Position numbers and translations under genes: made by a program | Source: Paraglaciecola mesophila KMM 241 | GTDB taxonomy: Bacteria > Pseudomonadota > Gammaproteobacteria > Enterobacterales > Alteromonadaceae | DNA length: 64,000 bases | Direction of reading: 5' to 3' | Assembly (NCBI RefSeq): GCF_000315015.1 | Contig: NZ_BAEP01000074.1 | Coordinates: forward strand, 83,532-147,531 | In this document: piece by piece, positions 45,219 to 55,526 of the stretch | Layout of the letters: every line of letters begins with the position of its first letter | How positions within the stretch are numbered: position 1 is the first letter of the stretch | The notes under the pieces: generated by a model | What the model saw: the letters and a program-made list of their open reading frames with translations, nothing else | What the model was told of the DNA's origin: nothing | Databases searched by the model: none

Positions 45219-46712
45219 ATGAATAAAGAAATTTTGTTAGTGGCGGAAGCCGTTTCAAATGAAAAACAAGTTCCAAGAGAAAAAATCTTTGAAGCGTTAG
45301 AGTTTGCCATTGCAAGTGCTACTAAAAAGAAAACTGAAGGCGAAATTGAAGTACGCGTTGCTATTGACCGTATTACTGGCGACTTTGATACGTTCCGTCG
45401 TTGGATGGTTATCGCTGATGATCAAAAGCAAGAGAACCCTTTTGCAGAAATGACTATTTCTGCCGCTCAAATTGATGAGCCTGACATTCAACTAGGCGAC
45501 TATGTTGAAGATCAAATCGAATCAATCAAATTTGACCGTATAACCACACAAACGGCTAAGCAAGTTATTGTACAAAAAGTACGTGAAGCTGAGCGCGCCC
45601 AAGTGATGGCTGAATACGAAGAGCGTGTGGGTGACTTAGTCACTGGTACCGTTAAAAAGGTCAACCGCGACAATATCATTATAGACTTGGGTAACAACGC
45701 CGAAGGCGTCATTTACCGTGACGATATGTTACCTCGTGAAACATTCCGCCCGGGTGACCGAGTACGTGGATTATTGTACGTCATTCGCCCTGAAGCACGA
45801 GGAGCTCAATTGTTTGTGAGCCGCACGCACCCGGACATGCTGGTAGAGTTGTTTAGATTGGAAGTGCCTGAAATCGCAGAAGAAACCTTAGAAATTAAGG
45901 CTGCTGCTCGCGATCCCGGTTCTCGCGCTAAAATCGCGGTTAAAACCAACGATAAACGTCTTGACCCAGTAGGTGCTTGCGTAGGTATGCGTGGTTCACG
46001 CGTACAAGCAGTCAGCAGCGAATTAAGTGGTGAGCGTGTAGACATCGTATTGTGGGATGACAACCCAGCACAATTCGTTATCAATGCAATGGCACCGGCT
46101 GAGGTTGCATCCATCGTTGTTGATGAAGATAACCACACCATGGATGTTGCGGTTGAGTCTGACAATCTAGCTCAGGCAATTGGTCGTAGTGGCCAAAACG
46201 TCCGTTTAGCCGCTCAGCTTACTGGCTGGGAATTAAACGTGATGACGGTTGAAGACTTAAACAACAAACACGACGAAGAAAATTCAAAAGTGTTAGCTGT
46301 GTTCGTTAATGGTCTTGATATTGATGAAGAGTTTGCAGCGGTATTGGTTGATGAAGGTTTCTCTACGCTTGAAGAAATCGCTTATGTACCCATTAATGAG
46401 CTACTTGAAATAGACGGCCTTGATGAAGACATCGTTGAAGATTTACGTAGCAGAGCGCGCGCAGCACTCACCACGCAAGCGTTAGCGAATGAAGAGACAT
46501 TGGAAGCCTCTGAACCAAAAGAAGAGCTATTAAGTTTAGCCGGTATGGAACGCCATGTTGCCTACACATTGGCAAGTCGCGGCATTACCGATCTTGAAGC
46601 ACTTGCGGAGCAAGGCGTAGACGAGATCAGCGATATTGAAGAACTAGACGAAGAAAAAGCGGGCCAGTTAATTATGGCTGCACGTAACATTGTCTGGTTT
46701 AACGAAGAATAG
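45219..46712 (+). CDS. nusA: Transcription elongation/termination factor NusA
   Basis: A 497-residue RNA-polymerase-binding factor (E. coli 495). The order is NTD, S1 domain about 135-200, KH1 and KH2 ([14 protein letters not shown] and [13 protein letters not shown]), then two C-terminal acidic repeat domains ([16 protein letters not shown] and [17 protein letters not shown]). Presence of both acidic repeats matches the enterobacterial type that contacts the alpha subunit and lambda N-like factors. Confidence 0.97.
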   Translation: MNKEILLVAEAVSNEKQVPREKIFEALEFAIASATKKKTEGEIEVRVAIDRITGDFDTFRRWMVIADDQKQENPFAEMTISAAQIDEPDIQLGDYVEDQIESIKFDRITTQTAKQVIVQKVREAERAQVMAEYEERVGDLVTGTVKKVNRDNIIIDLGNNAEGVIYRDDMLPRETFRPGDRVRGLLYVIRPEARGAQLFVSRTHPDMLVELFRLEVPEIAEETLEIKAAARDPGSRAKIAVKTNDKRLDPVGACVGMRGSRVQAVSSELSGERVDIVLWDDNPAQFVINAMAPAEVASIVVDEDNHTMDVAVESDNLAQAIGRSGQNVRLAAQLTGWELNVMTVEDLNNKHDEENSKVLAVFVNGLDIDEEFAAVLVDEGFSTLEEIAYVPINELLEIDGLDEDIVEDLRSRARAALTTQALANEETLEASEPKEELLSLAGMERHVAYTLASRGITDLEALAEQGVDEISDIEELDEEKAGQLIMAARNIVWFNEE

Positions 46713-46736
46713 GGTCACCAAAGAGGAATTACGAAT

Positions 46737-49346
46737 ATGGCAGAAGTATCCATTGAAAAACTCGCCGCCGATATCGGCACTTCGGTTGACCGCTTAGTTA
46801 AGCAGTTTAAAGATGCTGATATTGTTAAAGCGGCAAATGAAAACGTGACTGAAGATGAAAAACGTCAGCTGTTGGATTATTTAAGCAAACAACATGGCGG
46901 TACGGGCTCTGAAGCGCCTAAGCGAATGACATTACAACGCAAAACGACCAGTACTCTGAATATGGGTAAGTCGAAAGCGGTCACGGTTGAAGTACGTAAA
47001 AAGCGTACTTATGTTAAACGTACTGATGTAGAAGAAGCACGTTTAGCAGAAGAAGAAACAGCTCGTGCTCTAGCAGAACAGCAAGCGCAACTTGAAGCTG
47101 AAAAAGCGGCCGCAGAAGAAGCGAAAAAAGCAGCTGAAGAGAAAGCGAAGAAAGCCGCTGAATCTAAAGCGAAAGCGGAAGCTGAACGTCTGGCCCGTGC
47201 TGAAAAAGCGAAAAAAGAAGCAGAAGCGCGTCAAGCCGAAGAATCAGCGTTAAGCCCTGAAGAAAAAGCAGAACAAGAGCGTGTTCGTACTGAAGCGGAA
47301 AATATCCGTAAGAAGCAAGAGCAAGAGTCTCAACGTAAGCTTGAAGAAGATGCGAAAAAAGCCGCTGATGAAGCGCGCAAACTTGCTGAAGAAAACTCAC
47401 GTCGCTGGAAAGAAGAAGAAGAGCGTCGTAAGAAGCAAGAAGCGGAAGAAGTGCACGTGCACAGTAACCGTTACGCACAAGAAGCTGAAGACGCTGATGA
47501 TATTAAAATCGAGCGTGGCGGACGTCGTCGTAAAAAGTCAAAACGCAATGCTGGTTCAGACCTTAAGCACGCGTTTAACAAGCCTGCGCAGCCAGTTGAG
47601 CGTATCGTTCGTTTAGGCGAAACGATTACGGTTAGTGACTTAGCTAGCAAGTTAGCCATTAAAGCGACTGAAGTCATCAAAGCGATGATGAAAATGGGCG
47701 AGATGGCGACCATTAACCAAGTACTCGACCAAGAAACAGCGGTACTCGTTGTTGAAGAAATGGGTCACAAATACGAATTAGTGAACGATAACGCGTTAGA
47801 AGACGAGTTGTTGGCAGACAAAATATCGTCTGAGTTAGCGTCGCGTGCACCGGTTGTAACGATTATGGGTCACGTTGACCATGGTAAAACATCACTGCTA
47901 GATTACATTCGTCGCGCGAAAGTTGCTGCGGGTGAAGCAGGTGGTATTACTCAGCATATCGGTGCTTACAGTGTTGAAACAGACAATGGCCGAATTGCTT
48001 TTCTAGATACTCCAGGTCACGCCGCGTTTACCGCTATGCGTGCACGTGGTGCCACAGCAACAGATATCGTTATTTTGGTTGTTGCAGCAGACGATGGTGT
48101 TATGCCACAAACAAAAGAAGCGGTTCAGCACGCGAAAGCAGCTGGTGTCCCTTTGATTGTTGCTGTTAACAAAATGGATAAAGAAAGCGCCGATCCGGAT
48201 CGTGTTAAAACTGAATTGTCACAACTAGAAGTGATTTCAGAAGAGTGGGGCGGCGAACACCAGTTCGTTAATGTTTCTGCCAAAACAGGTGAAGGCATCG
48301 ACGCGTTGCTTGAAGCAATTAGCTTACAAGCTGAATTACTAGACTTGAAAGCGCCGCCTACAGGCTCTGCTAAAGGTATTGTTATCGAGTCTCGCTTGGA
48401 CAAAGGACGCGGCCCAGTGGCTTCTGTCTTGGTGCAAGAAGGTCAACTTAAAGCCGGTGATATCTTACTTTGTGGTATTGAGTACGGTCGTGTGCGCGCC
48501 ATGCGTGATGAAAACGGCAAAGATGTTGCCATCGCAGGGCCTTCAACACCAGTAGAAGTACTTGGTTTGTCAGGTGTTCCCGTGGCTGGTGAAGATGCGT
48601 TAGTGGTACAAGATGAGCGTAAAGCTCGTGAAGTAGCGACTAAACGTAATGCTAAGCAGCGTGAAATTAAATTGGCCAAGCAGCAAAAAGCGAAACTTGA
48701 GAACATGTTTGCGAACATGGAAGCGGGTGACGTTAGCGAGCTTAACATCGTGCTCAAAGCCGACGTTCAAGGCTCTGTTGAAGCAATCTCTGATTCATTG
48801 ACCAAATTGTCGACTTCTGAAGTGAAAGTGAACATAGTCGGCAGTGGTGTTGGTGGTATTACTGAAACTGACGCCAGCTTAGCGGCTGCATCTAGTGCTA
48901 TTGTGGTAGGTTTCAACGTACGTGCTGATGCAAGTGCAAGACGCGTGATTGAAGCCGAAGAAATCGATTTGCGCTACTACAGTGTTATCTATAGCTTGAT
49001 TGATGAAGTTAAGATGGCGATGACTGGTATGCTAGCCCCTGAATTCAAACAAGAAATCATTGGTTTGGCTGAAGTACGTGACGTATTTAAATCACCTAAA
49101 CTTGGTGCAATTGCCGGTTGTATGGTGGTTGAAGGTACAATTAAACGTAGCAACCCAATCCGCGTGTTACGTGAAAACGTCGTTATCTACGAAGGTGAGC
49201 TTGAATCACTAAGACGCTTCAAAGATGACGTGCAAGAAGTACGTAACGGTGTTGAGTGTGGTATCGGCGTGAAGAACTACAACGACGTTAAAGTGGGCGA
49301 CCAAATCGAAGTATTTGAAATCGTTCAAGTTGAGCGTGAACTATAA
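46737..49346 (+). CDS. infB: Translation initiation factor IF-2
   Basis: An 869-residue initiator-tRNA-binding GTPase (E. coli 890). It has the IF2_N start ([21 protein letters not shown]), then a long Ala/Glu/Lys-rich charged helix (about 95-240), a second IF2_N module near 285-335, and the GTPase with GHVDHGKT at about 378, DTPGHAAF and NKMDK. C-terminal domains III and IV follow. It may have internal starts, as in E. coli, but none is evident from the sequence alone. It binds the tRNA encoded at 44475. Confidence 0.97.
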   Translation: MAEVSIEKLAADIGTSVDRLVKQFKDADIVKAANENVTEDEKRQLLDYLSKQHGGTGSEAPKRMTLQRKTTSTLNMGKSKAVTVEVRKKRTYVKRTDVEEARLAEEETARALAEQQAQLEAEKAAAEEAKKAAEEKAKKAAESKAKAEAERLARAEKAKKEAEARQAEESALSPEEKAEQERVRTEAENIRKKQEQESQRKLEEDAKKAADEARKLAEENSRRWKEEEERRKKQEAEEVHVHSNRYAQEAEDADDIKIERGGRRRKKSKRNAGSDLKHAFNKPAQPVERIVRLGETITVSDLASKLAIKATEVIKAMMKMGEMATINQVLDQETAVLVVEEMGHKYELVNDNALEDELLADKISSELASRAPVVTIMGHVDHGKTSLLDYIRRAKVAAGEAGGITQHIGAYSVETDNGRIAFLDTPGHAAFTAMRARGATATDIVILVVAADDGVMPQTKEAVQHAKAAGVPLIVAVNKMDKESADPDRVKTELSQLEVISEEWGGEHQFVNVSAKTGEGIDALLEAISLQAELLDLKAPPTGSAKGIVIESRLDKGRGPVASVLVQEGQLKAGDILLCGIEYGRVRAMRDENGKDVAIAGPSTPVEVLGLSGVPVAGEDALVVQDERKAREVATKRNAKQREIKLAKQQKAKLENMFANMEAGDVSELNIVLKADVQGSVEAISDSLTKLSTSEVKVNIVGSGVGGITETDASLAAASSAIVVGFNVRADASARRVIEAEEIDLRYYSVIYSLIDEVKMAMTGMLAPEFKQEIIGLAEVRDVFKSPKLGAIAGCMVVEGTIKRSNPIRVLRENVVIYEGELESLRRFKDDVQEVRNGVECGIGVKNYNDVKVGDQIEVFEIVQVEREL

Positions 49347-49349
49347 TTC

Positions 49350-49368
49350 GCTAACATAAAATGTTAGC
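49350..49368 (+). repeat. Hairpin after infB
   Basis: Perfect 8-bp stem GCTAACAT / ATGTTAGC with a 3-base loop, 4 bases after the infB stop. There is no T run; it may be an RNA-stabilising or processing hairpin. Confidence 0.5.
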
Positions 49369-49387
49369 GCGTTATTAGTATTGAATT

Positions 49388-49413
49388 AAAACGGAGGCTT
49401 AGGCCTCCGTTTT
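49388..49413 (+). terminator. Terminator-like hairpin between infB and rbfA
   Basis: AAAACGGAGGC / GCCTCCGTTTT stem with a 4-base loop and a short T run. It lies inside the conserved operon, so it probably tunes rather than stops expression of rbfA and truB. Confidence 0.7.
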
Positions 49414-49453
49414 GTCTTAACAAAAGCATCATTTAATGCTTTAGGAGATTAAA

Positions 49454-49870
49454 ATGGCAAGAGAATTCTCTCGCACCGACCGTGTAGGTCAGCAAATCCA
49501 TAAAGAGATCGCCAGTATTTTACAGAATGAGTTCAAGAATCGTGACCCGCGTTTGGGCATGGTAACTGTGTCTGCTGTTGAAGTATCTCGCGACCTAGCA
49601 TATACAAAAATTTATGTGACCTTTTTTGAGAACGACGAAGAAGTCATGAACAACTATTTGTCGATCCTAGAAGAAAACAAAGGTTATATCCGCACTTTGC
49701 TGGCGAATCGCATGCGTATGCGTGCTGTACCTGCGATTAAATTTGTTCGCGATGGTTCATTAAGTGAAGGTATTCGTATCAGTAATTTGGTGGATGAAAC
49801 ACTAAACAAAGACAAAGAGCGCGCGCGCAATGCAGGTCGTTCTTTAGATGAAGACGAACAAGAGGATTAA
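49454..49870 (+). CDS. rbfA: Ribosome-binding factor RbfA
   Basis: A 138-residue 30S maturation and cold-adaptation factor (E. coli 133). It begins MAREFSRTDRVGQQIHKEIA and carries the KH-like core to about residue 110. ATG 49454 follows TAGGAG. It precedes truB by 3 bases. Confidence 0.95.
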   Translation: MAREFSRTDRVGQQIHKEIASILQNEFKNRDPRLGMVTVSAVEVSRDLAYTKIYVTFFENDEEVMNNYLSILEENKGYIRTLLANRMRMRAVPAIKFVRDGSLSEGIRISNLVDETLNKDKERARNAGRSLDEDEQED

Positions 49871-49873
49871 GGC

Positions 49874-50827
49874 TTGGCTAGACGTCGTAAAGGTCGCGCA
49901 ATAGACGGAATTTTGTTGTTAGACAAACCATTGGAAATTTCGTCAAATCAGGCGCTACAAAAAGTGAAACGTGCATTTCTAGCAGCCAAGGCAGGTCATA
50001 CTGGCGCGCTGGATCCACTGGCTACTGGGATGTTGCCAGTGTGTTTAGGTGAAGCCACTAAGTTTTCCCAGTTTTTGTTAGATGCCGATAAAACCTATAT
50101 TGTTACGGCTAAGTTAGGCGTAAGAACAACGACGTCAGATGCTGATGGTGAGATAGTTGATACTCGTGAAGTGAATGTGACTGAGCAGCAATTAATTGAT
50201 GCATGTGAGACATTTAAAGGGCCAATCAAACAAGTTCCGTCAATGTTCTCAGCATTAAAGCATCAGGGCAAACCTCTGTACCATTATGCACGTCAAGGGA
50301 TAGTCATCGAGCGAGAAGCGCGAGATATCACTATTTTCTCACTTAACATTACTTGCTTTGATGGTGATGAAGTAGACATGGAAGTGCACTGCAGTAAAGG
50401 CACTTACATACGCTCTTTGGTCGATGACCTGGGACAGCTTTTAGGTTGCTGTGCTTATGTGAGTAAATTGCATCGTACCGCTGTTGCTGATTACCCGAGC
50501 GACAAAATGGTGACTTTTGAAATGCTTGAGTCTTTGCTCGAAAAAGCCCAAGCGGAGCAAATACCCTTAACGGATATTCTCGACCCATTGTTAATTCCTA
50601 TGGACAGCGCCGTAAAAGCACTGCCTAGTGTTGAACTCACACCTGCTTCAAGAGACTCATTTCTGCATGGTCAGCCAGTGCCTTATGTCAGTGAGGCCGC
50701 GATTGACCAAGGTACTCTGGTACGCACATATTGCACTGAAGACAACGTTTTCTTGGGTGTGTCAGAGCTCGATAACGATAACAAAGCCGCCCCTAAACGT
50801 GTTGTGGTATTTAACTCGCCAGCTTAG
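49874..50827 (+). CDS. truB: tRNA pseudouridine-55 synthase TruB
   Basis: A 317-residue pseudouridine synthase (E. coli 314) that makes psi55 in the T-loop of tRNAs. The catalytic Asp is in [16 protein letters not shown]-terminal PUA-like domain follows. It starts with TTG 49874, only 3 bases after rbfA, with AGGATTAAGG in the rbfA end. The operon continues to rpsO. Confidence 0.95.
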   Translation: MARRRKGRAIDGILLLDKPLEISSNQALQKVKRAFLAAKAGHTGALDPLATGMLPVCLGEATKFSQFLLDADKTYIVTAKLGVRTTTSDADGEIVDTREVNVTEQQLIDACETFKGPIKQVPSMFSALKHQGKPLYHYARQGIVIEREARDITIFSLNITCFDGDEVDMEVHCSKGTYIRSLVDDLGQLLGCCAYVSKLHRTAVADYPSDKMVTFEMLESLLEKAQAEQIPLTDILDPLLIPMDSAVKALPSVELTPASRDSFLHGQPVPYVSEAAIDQGTLVRTYCTEDNVFLGVSELDNDNKAAPKRVVVFNSPA

Positions 50828-50839
50828 TAAGATTTGTCC

Positions 50840-50867
50840 TTGCTAAATAAACGGTAGTCACTATAAT
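50840..50867 (+). promoter_or_regulatory. Probable rpsO promoter
   Basis: TTGCTA, 16 bases, TATAAT, about 70 bases before the rpsO start. The resulting leader is long enough for S15 autoregulation, known in enterobacteria. It may add to operon transcription. Confidence 0.6.
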
Positions 50868-50936
50868 ACGCGCTCCTTGGCATGGCTGAATTAGTGATCG
50901 GCCTGCTGTATTTTAGCTCTTATATTGGAGAAAGTT

Positions 50937-51206
50937 ATGTCACTAACTACTCAAGAAACTGCAGCAATCATTGCTGATTATGGCGTAAAAGAAGGTGATA
51001 CTGGTTCACCTGAAGTTCAAGTTGCATTGTTGACTTCTAACATCAACAAGCTTCAAGGCCACTTTGCTGACCATAAAAAAGATCACCACTCACGTCGTGG
51101 TTTATTACGCATGGTTAGCCAACGTCGTAAACTTCTTGATTACCTTAAAGGTAAAAACGTTGAGCGTTATCAAGATCTAATCAAACGTTTGGGCCTACGT
51201 CGTTAA
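50937..51206 (+). CDS. rpsO: 30S ribosomal protein S15
   Basis: An 89-residue S15, the same length as in E. coli, with the highly conserved [23 protein letters not shown] core (here [19 protein letters not shown]). I chose ATG 50937 with GGAG upstream; an upstream in-frame TTG adds four residues not seen in S15. pnp, its usual follower in the E. coli operon, is not next to it here. Confidence 0.97.
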   Translation: MSLTTQETAAIIADYGVKEGDTGSPEVQVALLTSNINKLQGHFADHKKDHHSRRGLLRMVSQRRKLLDYLKGKNVERYQDLIKRLGLRR

Positions 51207-51231
51207 TTCGACAGCTTATTGCGTTTGAAAG

Positions 51232-51255
51232 AAAGCACCTTCGGGTGCTTTTTTC
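51232..51255 (+). terminator. Terminator of rpsO
   Basis: AAAGCACC-TTCG-GGTGCTTT tetraloop hairpin with a T run. It closes the operon. Confidence 0.88.
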
Positions 51256-51400
51256 GTTTAAGAAGAATATTCCGGGCCGATAATGATGTCGGTATTAGTA
51301 TTAGTATTAAAGTCATTGCTCAAGCGCTTTTAGCCTTTTAAGCGCGACTTTGTAAAAACGGTGAATCTATTTAGGTGGCGATGCAACTTTGTTCCAGCGG

Positions 51401-51781
51401 TTAACCAAGCAATGCCTGTTCGCGCTCTTGCTCTGTTAATACGTTGACGAAGGGAGTTCTGCGCCTGAGTTTGCGCATTTGAGGAGTGTCAGCTAGTACT
51501 CCTTCAATAAAGCTATCCGGAGTGTCATCAATACACTCCATCAAGCAGCTCCACACTAGGTAGCCACCGTGGCGTAATTGGCCATTGGCGTATCTTAATT
51601 CGATGGTGTCGATGACATGTTGACGAAGCTCAGGCTTTGCAATGAGCTTTTTTACCATCGCTTGATGCAGCGCTAATATCTGCTTATCAATATTTTCGTA
51701 TTGAGCGCTATTACTTTTTCGAAGAGGATTTCTACGGGTATTGCGGCGCGCATGGTCGGCGCGAGAATGTGGTCTATTCAT
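51401..51781 (-). CDS. Unknown protein at the end of the pqi-ABC gene run
   Basis: A 126-residue protein with a very basic N-terminus (RADHARRNTRRNPLRK), then a helical remainder. The ATG overlaps the stop of the DUF3820 gene by one base (TAATG), so it is translationally coupled. There is no signal or membrane segment. I do not recognise the family. The basic N-terminus could bind nucleic acid, but this is a guess. Confidence 0.7.
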   Translation of the reverse strand: MNRPHSRADHARRNTRRNPLRKSNSAQYENIDKQILALHQAMVKKLIAKPELRQHVIDTIELRYANGQLRHGGYLVWSCLMECIDDTPDSFIEGVLADTPQMRKLRRRTPFVNVLTEQEREQALLG

Positions 51782-51999
51782 TATCTCAGTAGTGGTTGAA
51801 GCATGGATTCTAAACCATTGACTTTTACTTCGTGCATTAGGGCCAGTTGTTGTCCAAGTTTACCCTCGGGAAAGCCTTTTTGGCTAAACCAAACAAGATA
51901 AGGCTCGGGTAATTCCAGCAGCTTTCTACCGGCGTACTTACCAAAAGGCATGGTTTGATTGATGGCATCAACGAGTTGTTGATGTTGCTGTTCAGACAT
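51781..51999 (-). CDS. DUF3820-family protein
   Basis: A 72-residue protein with the DUF3820 core MPFGKYAGRKLLELPEPYLVWF. The family is annotated as putative quorum-sensing-regulated virulence factor, with no firm function. The start ATG lies inside the last codons of the Atm1-type ABC gene (8-base overlap) and the end couples to the next gene, so it is certainly in an operon with both. Confidence 0.85.
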   Translation of the reverse strand: MSEQQHQQLVDAINQTMPFGKYAGRKLLELPEPYLVWFSQKGFPEGKLGQQLALMHEVKVNGLESMLQPLLR

Positions 52000-53788
52000 C
52001 TTTTGAGTTCACCTTTTGTTGTGTATTCCACAGATGGTAATACGGACCGTTGTTGGCCAAAAGCAGTGCATGATTACCTTGTTCTACCACGCGGCCATCT
52101 TGGATCACTATGATGCTGTCGGCATCCACTATAGTGGAAAGCCGATGGGCAATAACAATACTGGTATGCCCAACAGCAATCTCTCTAAATGCACTCAAAA
52201 TAGCGTGTTCCGATTGACTGTCCAGAGATGAGGTTGCTTCATCAAATAGTAAGATGGGAGCACCTTTTAATATAGTGCGGGCAATAGCGACGCGTTGTTT
52301 CTCGCCCCCCGATAACTTCAGGCCCCGTTCACCTACTTTAGTGTCTTTCCCTTGAGGCAGGGCGTTGATGAAAGCGGATAGATGTGCGTGCTCAATGGCT
52401 TGGTAAACCTCCTCATCACTCGCTGACGGGTTACCGTAGCGGATATTCTCAAAAATACTGTCATTAAATAACACTGTGTCTTGCGGAACGATACCGATGG
52501 CTTGTCGCAATGAGGCTTGTGTCGATCGACTGACAGGTTGCTCATCGATATAAATTTCGCCACTATCGGCATTATAAAAACGAAACAATAATTTAATGAT
52601 GGTGGATTTACCGGCGCCGCTTGGGCCAACAATAGCTACTTTATTGCCCGCAGGAACACGAAAACTCACGTTGTGTAAAATTTGTCTGTCAGGTCCGTAG
52701 CCAAAACTCACGTTTTCAAAGCGTACATTGCCTTTGCTGATGACTAGTGGTTTGGCATCTTGATTGTCGATAACACCTGGAGATTTACTGAGTAGGGTAA
52801 AGAGGTTCTCAATATTTGCTAATGCCCCTCTTATCTCGCGATACACAAAACCAAGGAAGTTCAGAGGCATAAAAATTTGCATAGTAAAGGCATTTACCAA
52901 AACAAAGTCACCAATGGTCATGGTGCCTTGTGCAACATAGTATGCAGCAACGGCCATCATGCTGGTCATGGCGATAGCGATAATGGTTGCTTGACCGCCA
53001 TTTAGAGCAAAAAGCGACAACCTGTTTTTACGCCGTGCGGTTTCCCAGTCCGCTAAGGCGACATCGTAGCGCTTAGCCTCATAATCTTCGTTGTTAAAAT
53101 ATTTTACTGTTTCGTAATTCAGTAGGCTATCAATCGCTCTGGTATTACTAAGCGAATCGGCTTGATTGACCGCTCGCACAAATTCGGTTCTCCAGTGCGT
53201 TGCTCTCACAGAGAACCCGATGTAACCGATAACTGAGACTAAAATAATCGCCGCGAAGCTCCAGCCATAGTTGTAAAAAAGCACACCTACAACAGCCAGT
53301 ATTTCGAGCAGGGTAGGGACAATATTAAAGACTAAGAAGCGCATCAGAAAACTTATCCCACTGGTGCCACGCTCAATGTCGCGAGACAAGCCCCCCGTTT
53401 GGCGATTTAAATGATAGTCGAGATCTAGTCTGTGAAGATGTTCAAATACTTGTAAGCTAATACGGCGCATAGCGCGTTCAGTAACACGTCCAAAAAGCGT
53501 GTCACGTATTTCCCCAAACAAGACGTTGGCTAAGCGCAGCAACCCATAGGCGGCAATGAGCGCAAAAGGAACAAGCACCAAGGCTTTTTCTGTATCAGGC
53601 GTGTTTAGGGTGTCAACGGCGTGTTTTAAGACAAAAGGTAGGCCGATACTGGCGACCTTGGCTGCGATAAGGCAAAGCATCGCAATAAAAACGCGGCGCT
53701 TGAATTCCAATAAATAAGGCCAAAGTTGTTTTACTACGCGCCAATTAAAGGGGACATCGTCAATTTGTGTGTGTTGTTTAGAACGCAT
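51992..53788 (-). CDS. Atm1/HMT1-type ABC exporter
   Basis: A 598-residue half-transporter fused to its ATPase: six membrane segments, then Walker A GPSGAGKST, the signature LSGGEKQRVAIAR and Walker B ILLFDEATSSLDS. It belongs to the HMT1/Atm1 group (conserved PFVLKHAVDTLN near the N-terminus), which exports glutathione conjugates or metal complexes. The substrate cannot be told. It lies 23 bases after a GGDEF gene and overlaps DUF3820. Confidence 0.92.
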   Translation of the reverse strand: MRSKQHTQIDDVPFNWRVVKQLWPYLLEFKRRVFIAMLCLIAAKVASIGLPFVLKHAVDTLNTPDTEKALVLVPFALIAAYGLLRLANVLFGEIRDTLFGRVTERAMRRISLQVFEHLHRLDLDYHLNRQTGGLSRDIERGTSGISFLMRFLVFNIVPTLLEILAVVGVLFYNYGWSFAAIILVSVIGYIGFSVRATHWRTEFVRAVNQADSLSNTRAIDSLLNYETVKYFNNEDYEAKRYDVALADWETARRKNRLSLFALNGGQATIIAIAMTSMMAVAAYYVAQGTMTIGDFVLVNAFTMQIFMPLNFLGFVYREIRGALANIENLFTLLSKSPGVIDNQDAKPLVISKGNVRFENVSFGYGPDRQILHNVSFRVPAGNKVAIVGPSGAGKSTIIKLLFRFYNADSGEIYIDEQPVSRSTQASLRQAIGIVPQDTVLFNDSIFENIRYGNPSASDEEVYQAIEHAHLSAFINALPQGKDTKVGERGLKLSGGEKQRVAIARTILKGAPILLFDEATSSLDSQSEHAILSAFREIAVGHTSIVIAHRLSTIVDADSIIVIQDGRVVEQGNHALLLANNGPYYHLWNTQQKVNSKDV

Positions 53789-53811
53789 GAGTCTCGTTAT
53801 TCAGTAAGTGC

Positions 53812-54924
53812 TCAATCAGATTTTATTGAGCAGTTTCGACCATTAGACTTAGCGCGGTATAGATTTGTATCGGCACGGCTGATGGCGTGGTCCAGGCTAT
53901 CCTGAGGATGCATTTGGTATATACCCAAGCTGACAGTGACGGTGAAACTATTTGAGTCTGCTTGATATTGTTGCTTAGAAACTTGAGCGCGTAGCTTTTC
54001 TGCTAGCGTAAAGGCTTGTTCTTGAGTAGTTTCAGGCAAGAGAAACAAAAACTCTTCTCCGCCCCAGCGAGCAACTGTATCTTGTTTGCGTAGTGCTCTG
54101 TCAAAAAGTTGACCAACTTGGGTGATGACATCATCCCCCACGTCGTGACCAAATTTGTCATTTACCCGCTTGAAATGGTCGATGTCACACATCATTAACG
54201 TTAAATTTTTATGGTGCCTTAACGTACGTTGGTGCTCGTATTCTAACTTTTCAAGCATGCCCCGGCGATTTTGTAATCCTGAAAGTGGGTCTAAGCGCGC
54301 CTGTTTTTCAAATTCGCGGCTAAGCTCTTGAAGTGTTTTAAATGAGCGCTGACGAGAATATTCATAGAACACGAATAATAAGCTGACTGTAATAAATGAA
54401 TAGATAAGCCGTGAACTAAACTCGTCGCTGTACTCTGCCATTAAGAACAGGTTATTCGGATACTCTAATATCACAATAGCCACAAAAGCGAAGCATCCTA
54501 ATTGGAGCAAGCCCCGCTTCAATCCGCCAAAAAATAGCACTACAGGTGGAACGATGTAAATCCACAGAGGACCGGTATTCTTAACCCCACCAGTGACTAT
54601 TAGGTAGAGCATCAATAGCATTAATGCTCCTGTAACCAAGTTGGCCGAGACTTTATAGCCATTTTTACTTTGAAAAAATTTGAGAATCAAGCGGGAAGTG
54701 AAAAATAAAGCACTTGCTACCAACAAAGTCACACCAAGATAGAAGTCGTCATTTTTTAACCCGGCACTACGTACAAGGGCACTTACACCGAGCACAAAAG
54801 TGATGAGATAACCAATTAAGCCAAATAAGTTCGTAACTTGAATTTGTTGACGAACCGCTGGTGTGTTGCTCTTATTTGTGCCGGTATTTAGATAGGCGCT
54901 AAATAAACGCTTAACAATAAACAT
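53812..54924 (-). CDS. Membrane diguanylate cyclase
   Basis: A 370-residue protein with about six membrane helices (27-190), a short helical linker and a GGDEF domain. ARWGGEEF is the active motif (GGEEF) near residue 289, preceded by the RxxD inhibitory site (RKQD). It should synthesise c-di-GMP. It is 22 bases after pqiC and 23 before the ABC exporter, so likely in the same transcript. The membrane part is not a named sensor domain that I recognise. Confidence 0.9.
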   Translation of the reverse strand: MFIVKRLFSAYLNTGTNKSNTPAVRQQIQVTNLFGLIGYLITFVLGVSALVRSAGLKNDDFYLGVTLLVASALFFTSRLILKFFQSKNGYKVSANLVTGALMLLMLYLIVTGGVKNTGPLWIYIVPPVVLFFGGLKRGLLQLGCFAFVAIVILEYPNNLFLMAEYSDEFSSRLIYSFITVSLLFVFYEYSRQRSFKTLQELSREFEKQARLDPLSGLQNRRGMLEKLEYEHQRTLRHHKNLTLMMCDIDHFKRVNDKFGHDVGDDVITQVGQLFDRALRKQDTVARWGGEEFLFLLPETTQEQAFTLAEKLRAQVSKQQYQADSNSFTVTVSLGIYQMHPQDSLDHAISRADTNLYRAKSNGRNCSIKSD

Positions 54925-54946
54925 ACTTGATCACTTTCCCTTTGTG

Positions 54947-55525
54947 TTACTCAAAATCGCCCACGATCTGAAAACTCAATTGCGATAATTGTTCTGCAAG
55001 TAACGCCACGCTATGACGATATCCTTCTTGGGCTAGGGCCGAGGTAAAAGAAAAACTATGCATTGATACATTTTGCTCATTTTTACCAGTACCCGTTTGC
55101 CAATATTGACCACTGCTAATGACCGTTCCCTGATCTGTCGGCATAAAATACTGAACGCTCACGATAAGATGCTCCTGACCCAAGTTTGCTTCAGGTGAAT
55201 CATAAGCAACAAAACGTGTGGCTTCCGCATGCTGATTCAACCAGGCAAGCATCGTGTTATGTACACCATTTTGCAAATTTTCTGCCCATAAATCTAAGTC
55301 AGAGTAATACAGTTGATTACCCTGTATTTGCATCACTAGATTAGGTCGTTTGAGATGATCAGCAAGCTGTATTTTATCTAAAATAACTACCCTCTCAATC
55401 TTAGAATTTTCTACCGTGATCAAAGGCGCGTCGCTGTTTAATAAATAAACCTGTCTATTAGGGGCTGGGGGGGAACTACAGCCACCAATTAATATCATCG
55501 TTAAAAAAATGCTAAACATCTTCAT
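54947..55525 (-). CDS. pqiC: Lipoprotein PqiC (YmbA)
   Basis: A 192-residue outer-membrane lipoprotein of the ABC-transport-auxiliary type. The lipobox LIGGC is at the end of the signal peptide (MKMFSIFLTMILIGGC). I chose ATG 55525, one base after the pqiB stop; an in-frame ATG further upstream at 55597 lies inside pqiB and gives no lipobox near the start. It partners PqiB. Confidence 0.9.
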   Translation of the reverse strand: MKMFSIFLTMILIGGCSSPPAPNRQVYLLNSDAPLITVENSKIERVVILDKIQLADHLKRPNLVMQIQGNQLYYSDLDLWAENLQNGVHNTMLAWLNQHAEATRFVAYDSPEANLGQEHLIVSVQYFMPTDQGTVISSGQYWQTGTGKNEQNVSMHSFSFTSALAQEGYRHSVALLAEQLSQLSFQIVGDFE

Positions 55526-55526
55526 A

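Noticed and set aside
47164..47478. Minus-strand and alternative plus-strand frames inside infB
   Set aside because: They come from the Ala/Lys/Glu-rich coding repeat of infB; the infB frame is unambiguous.
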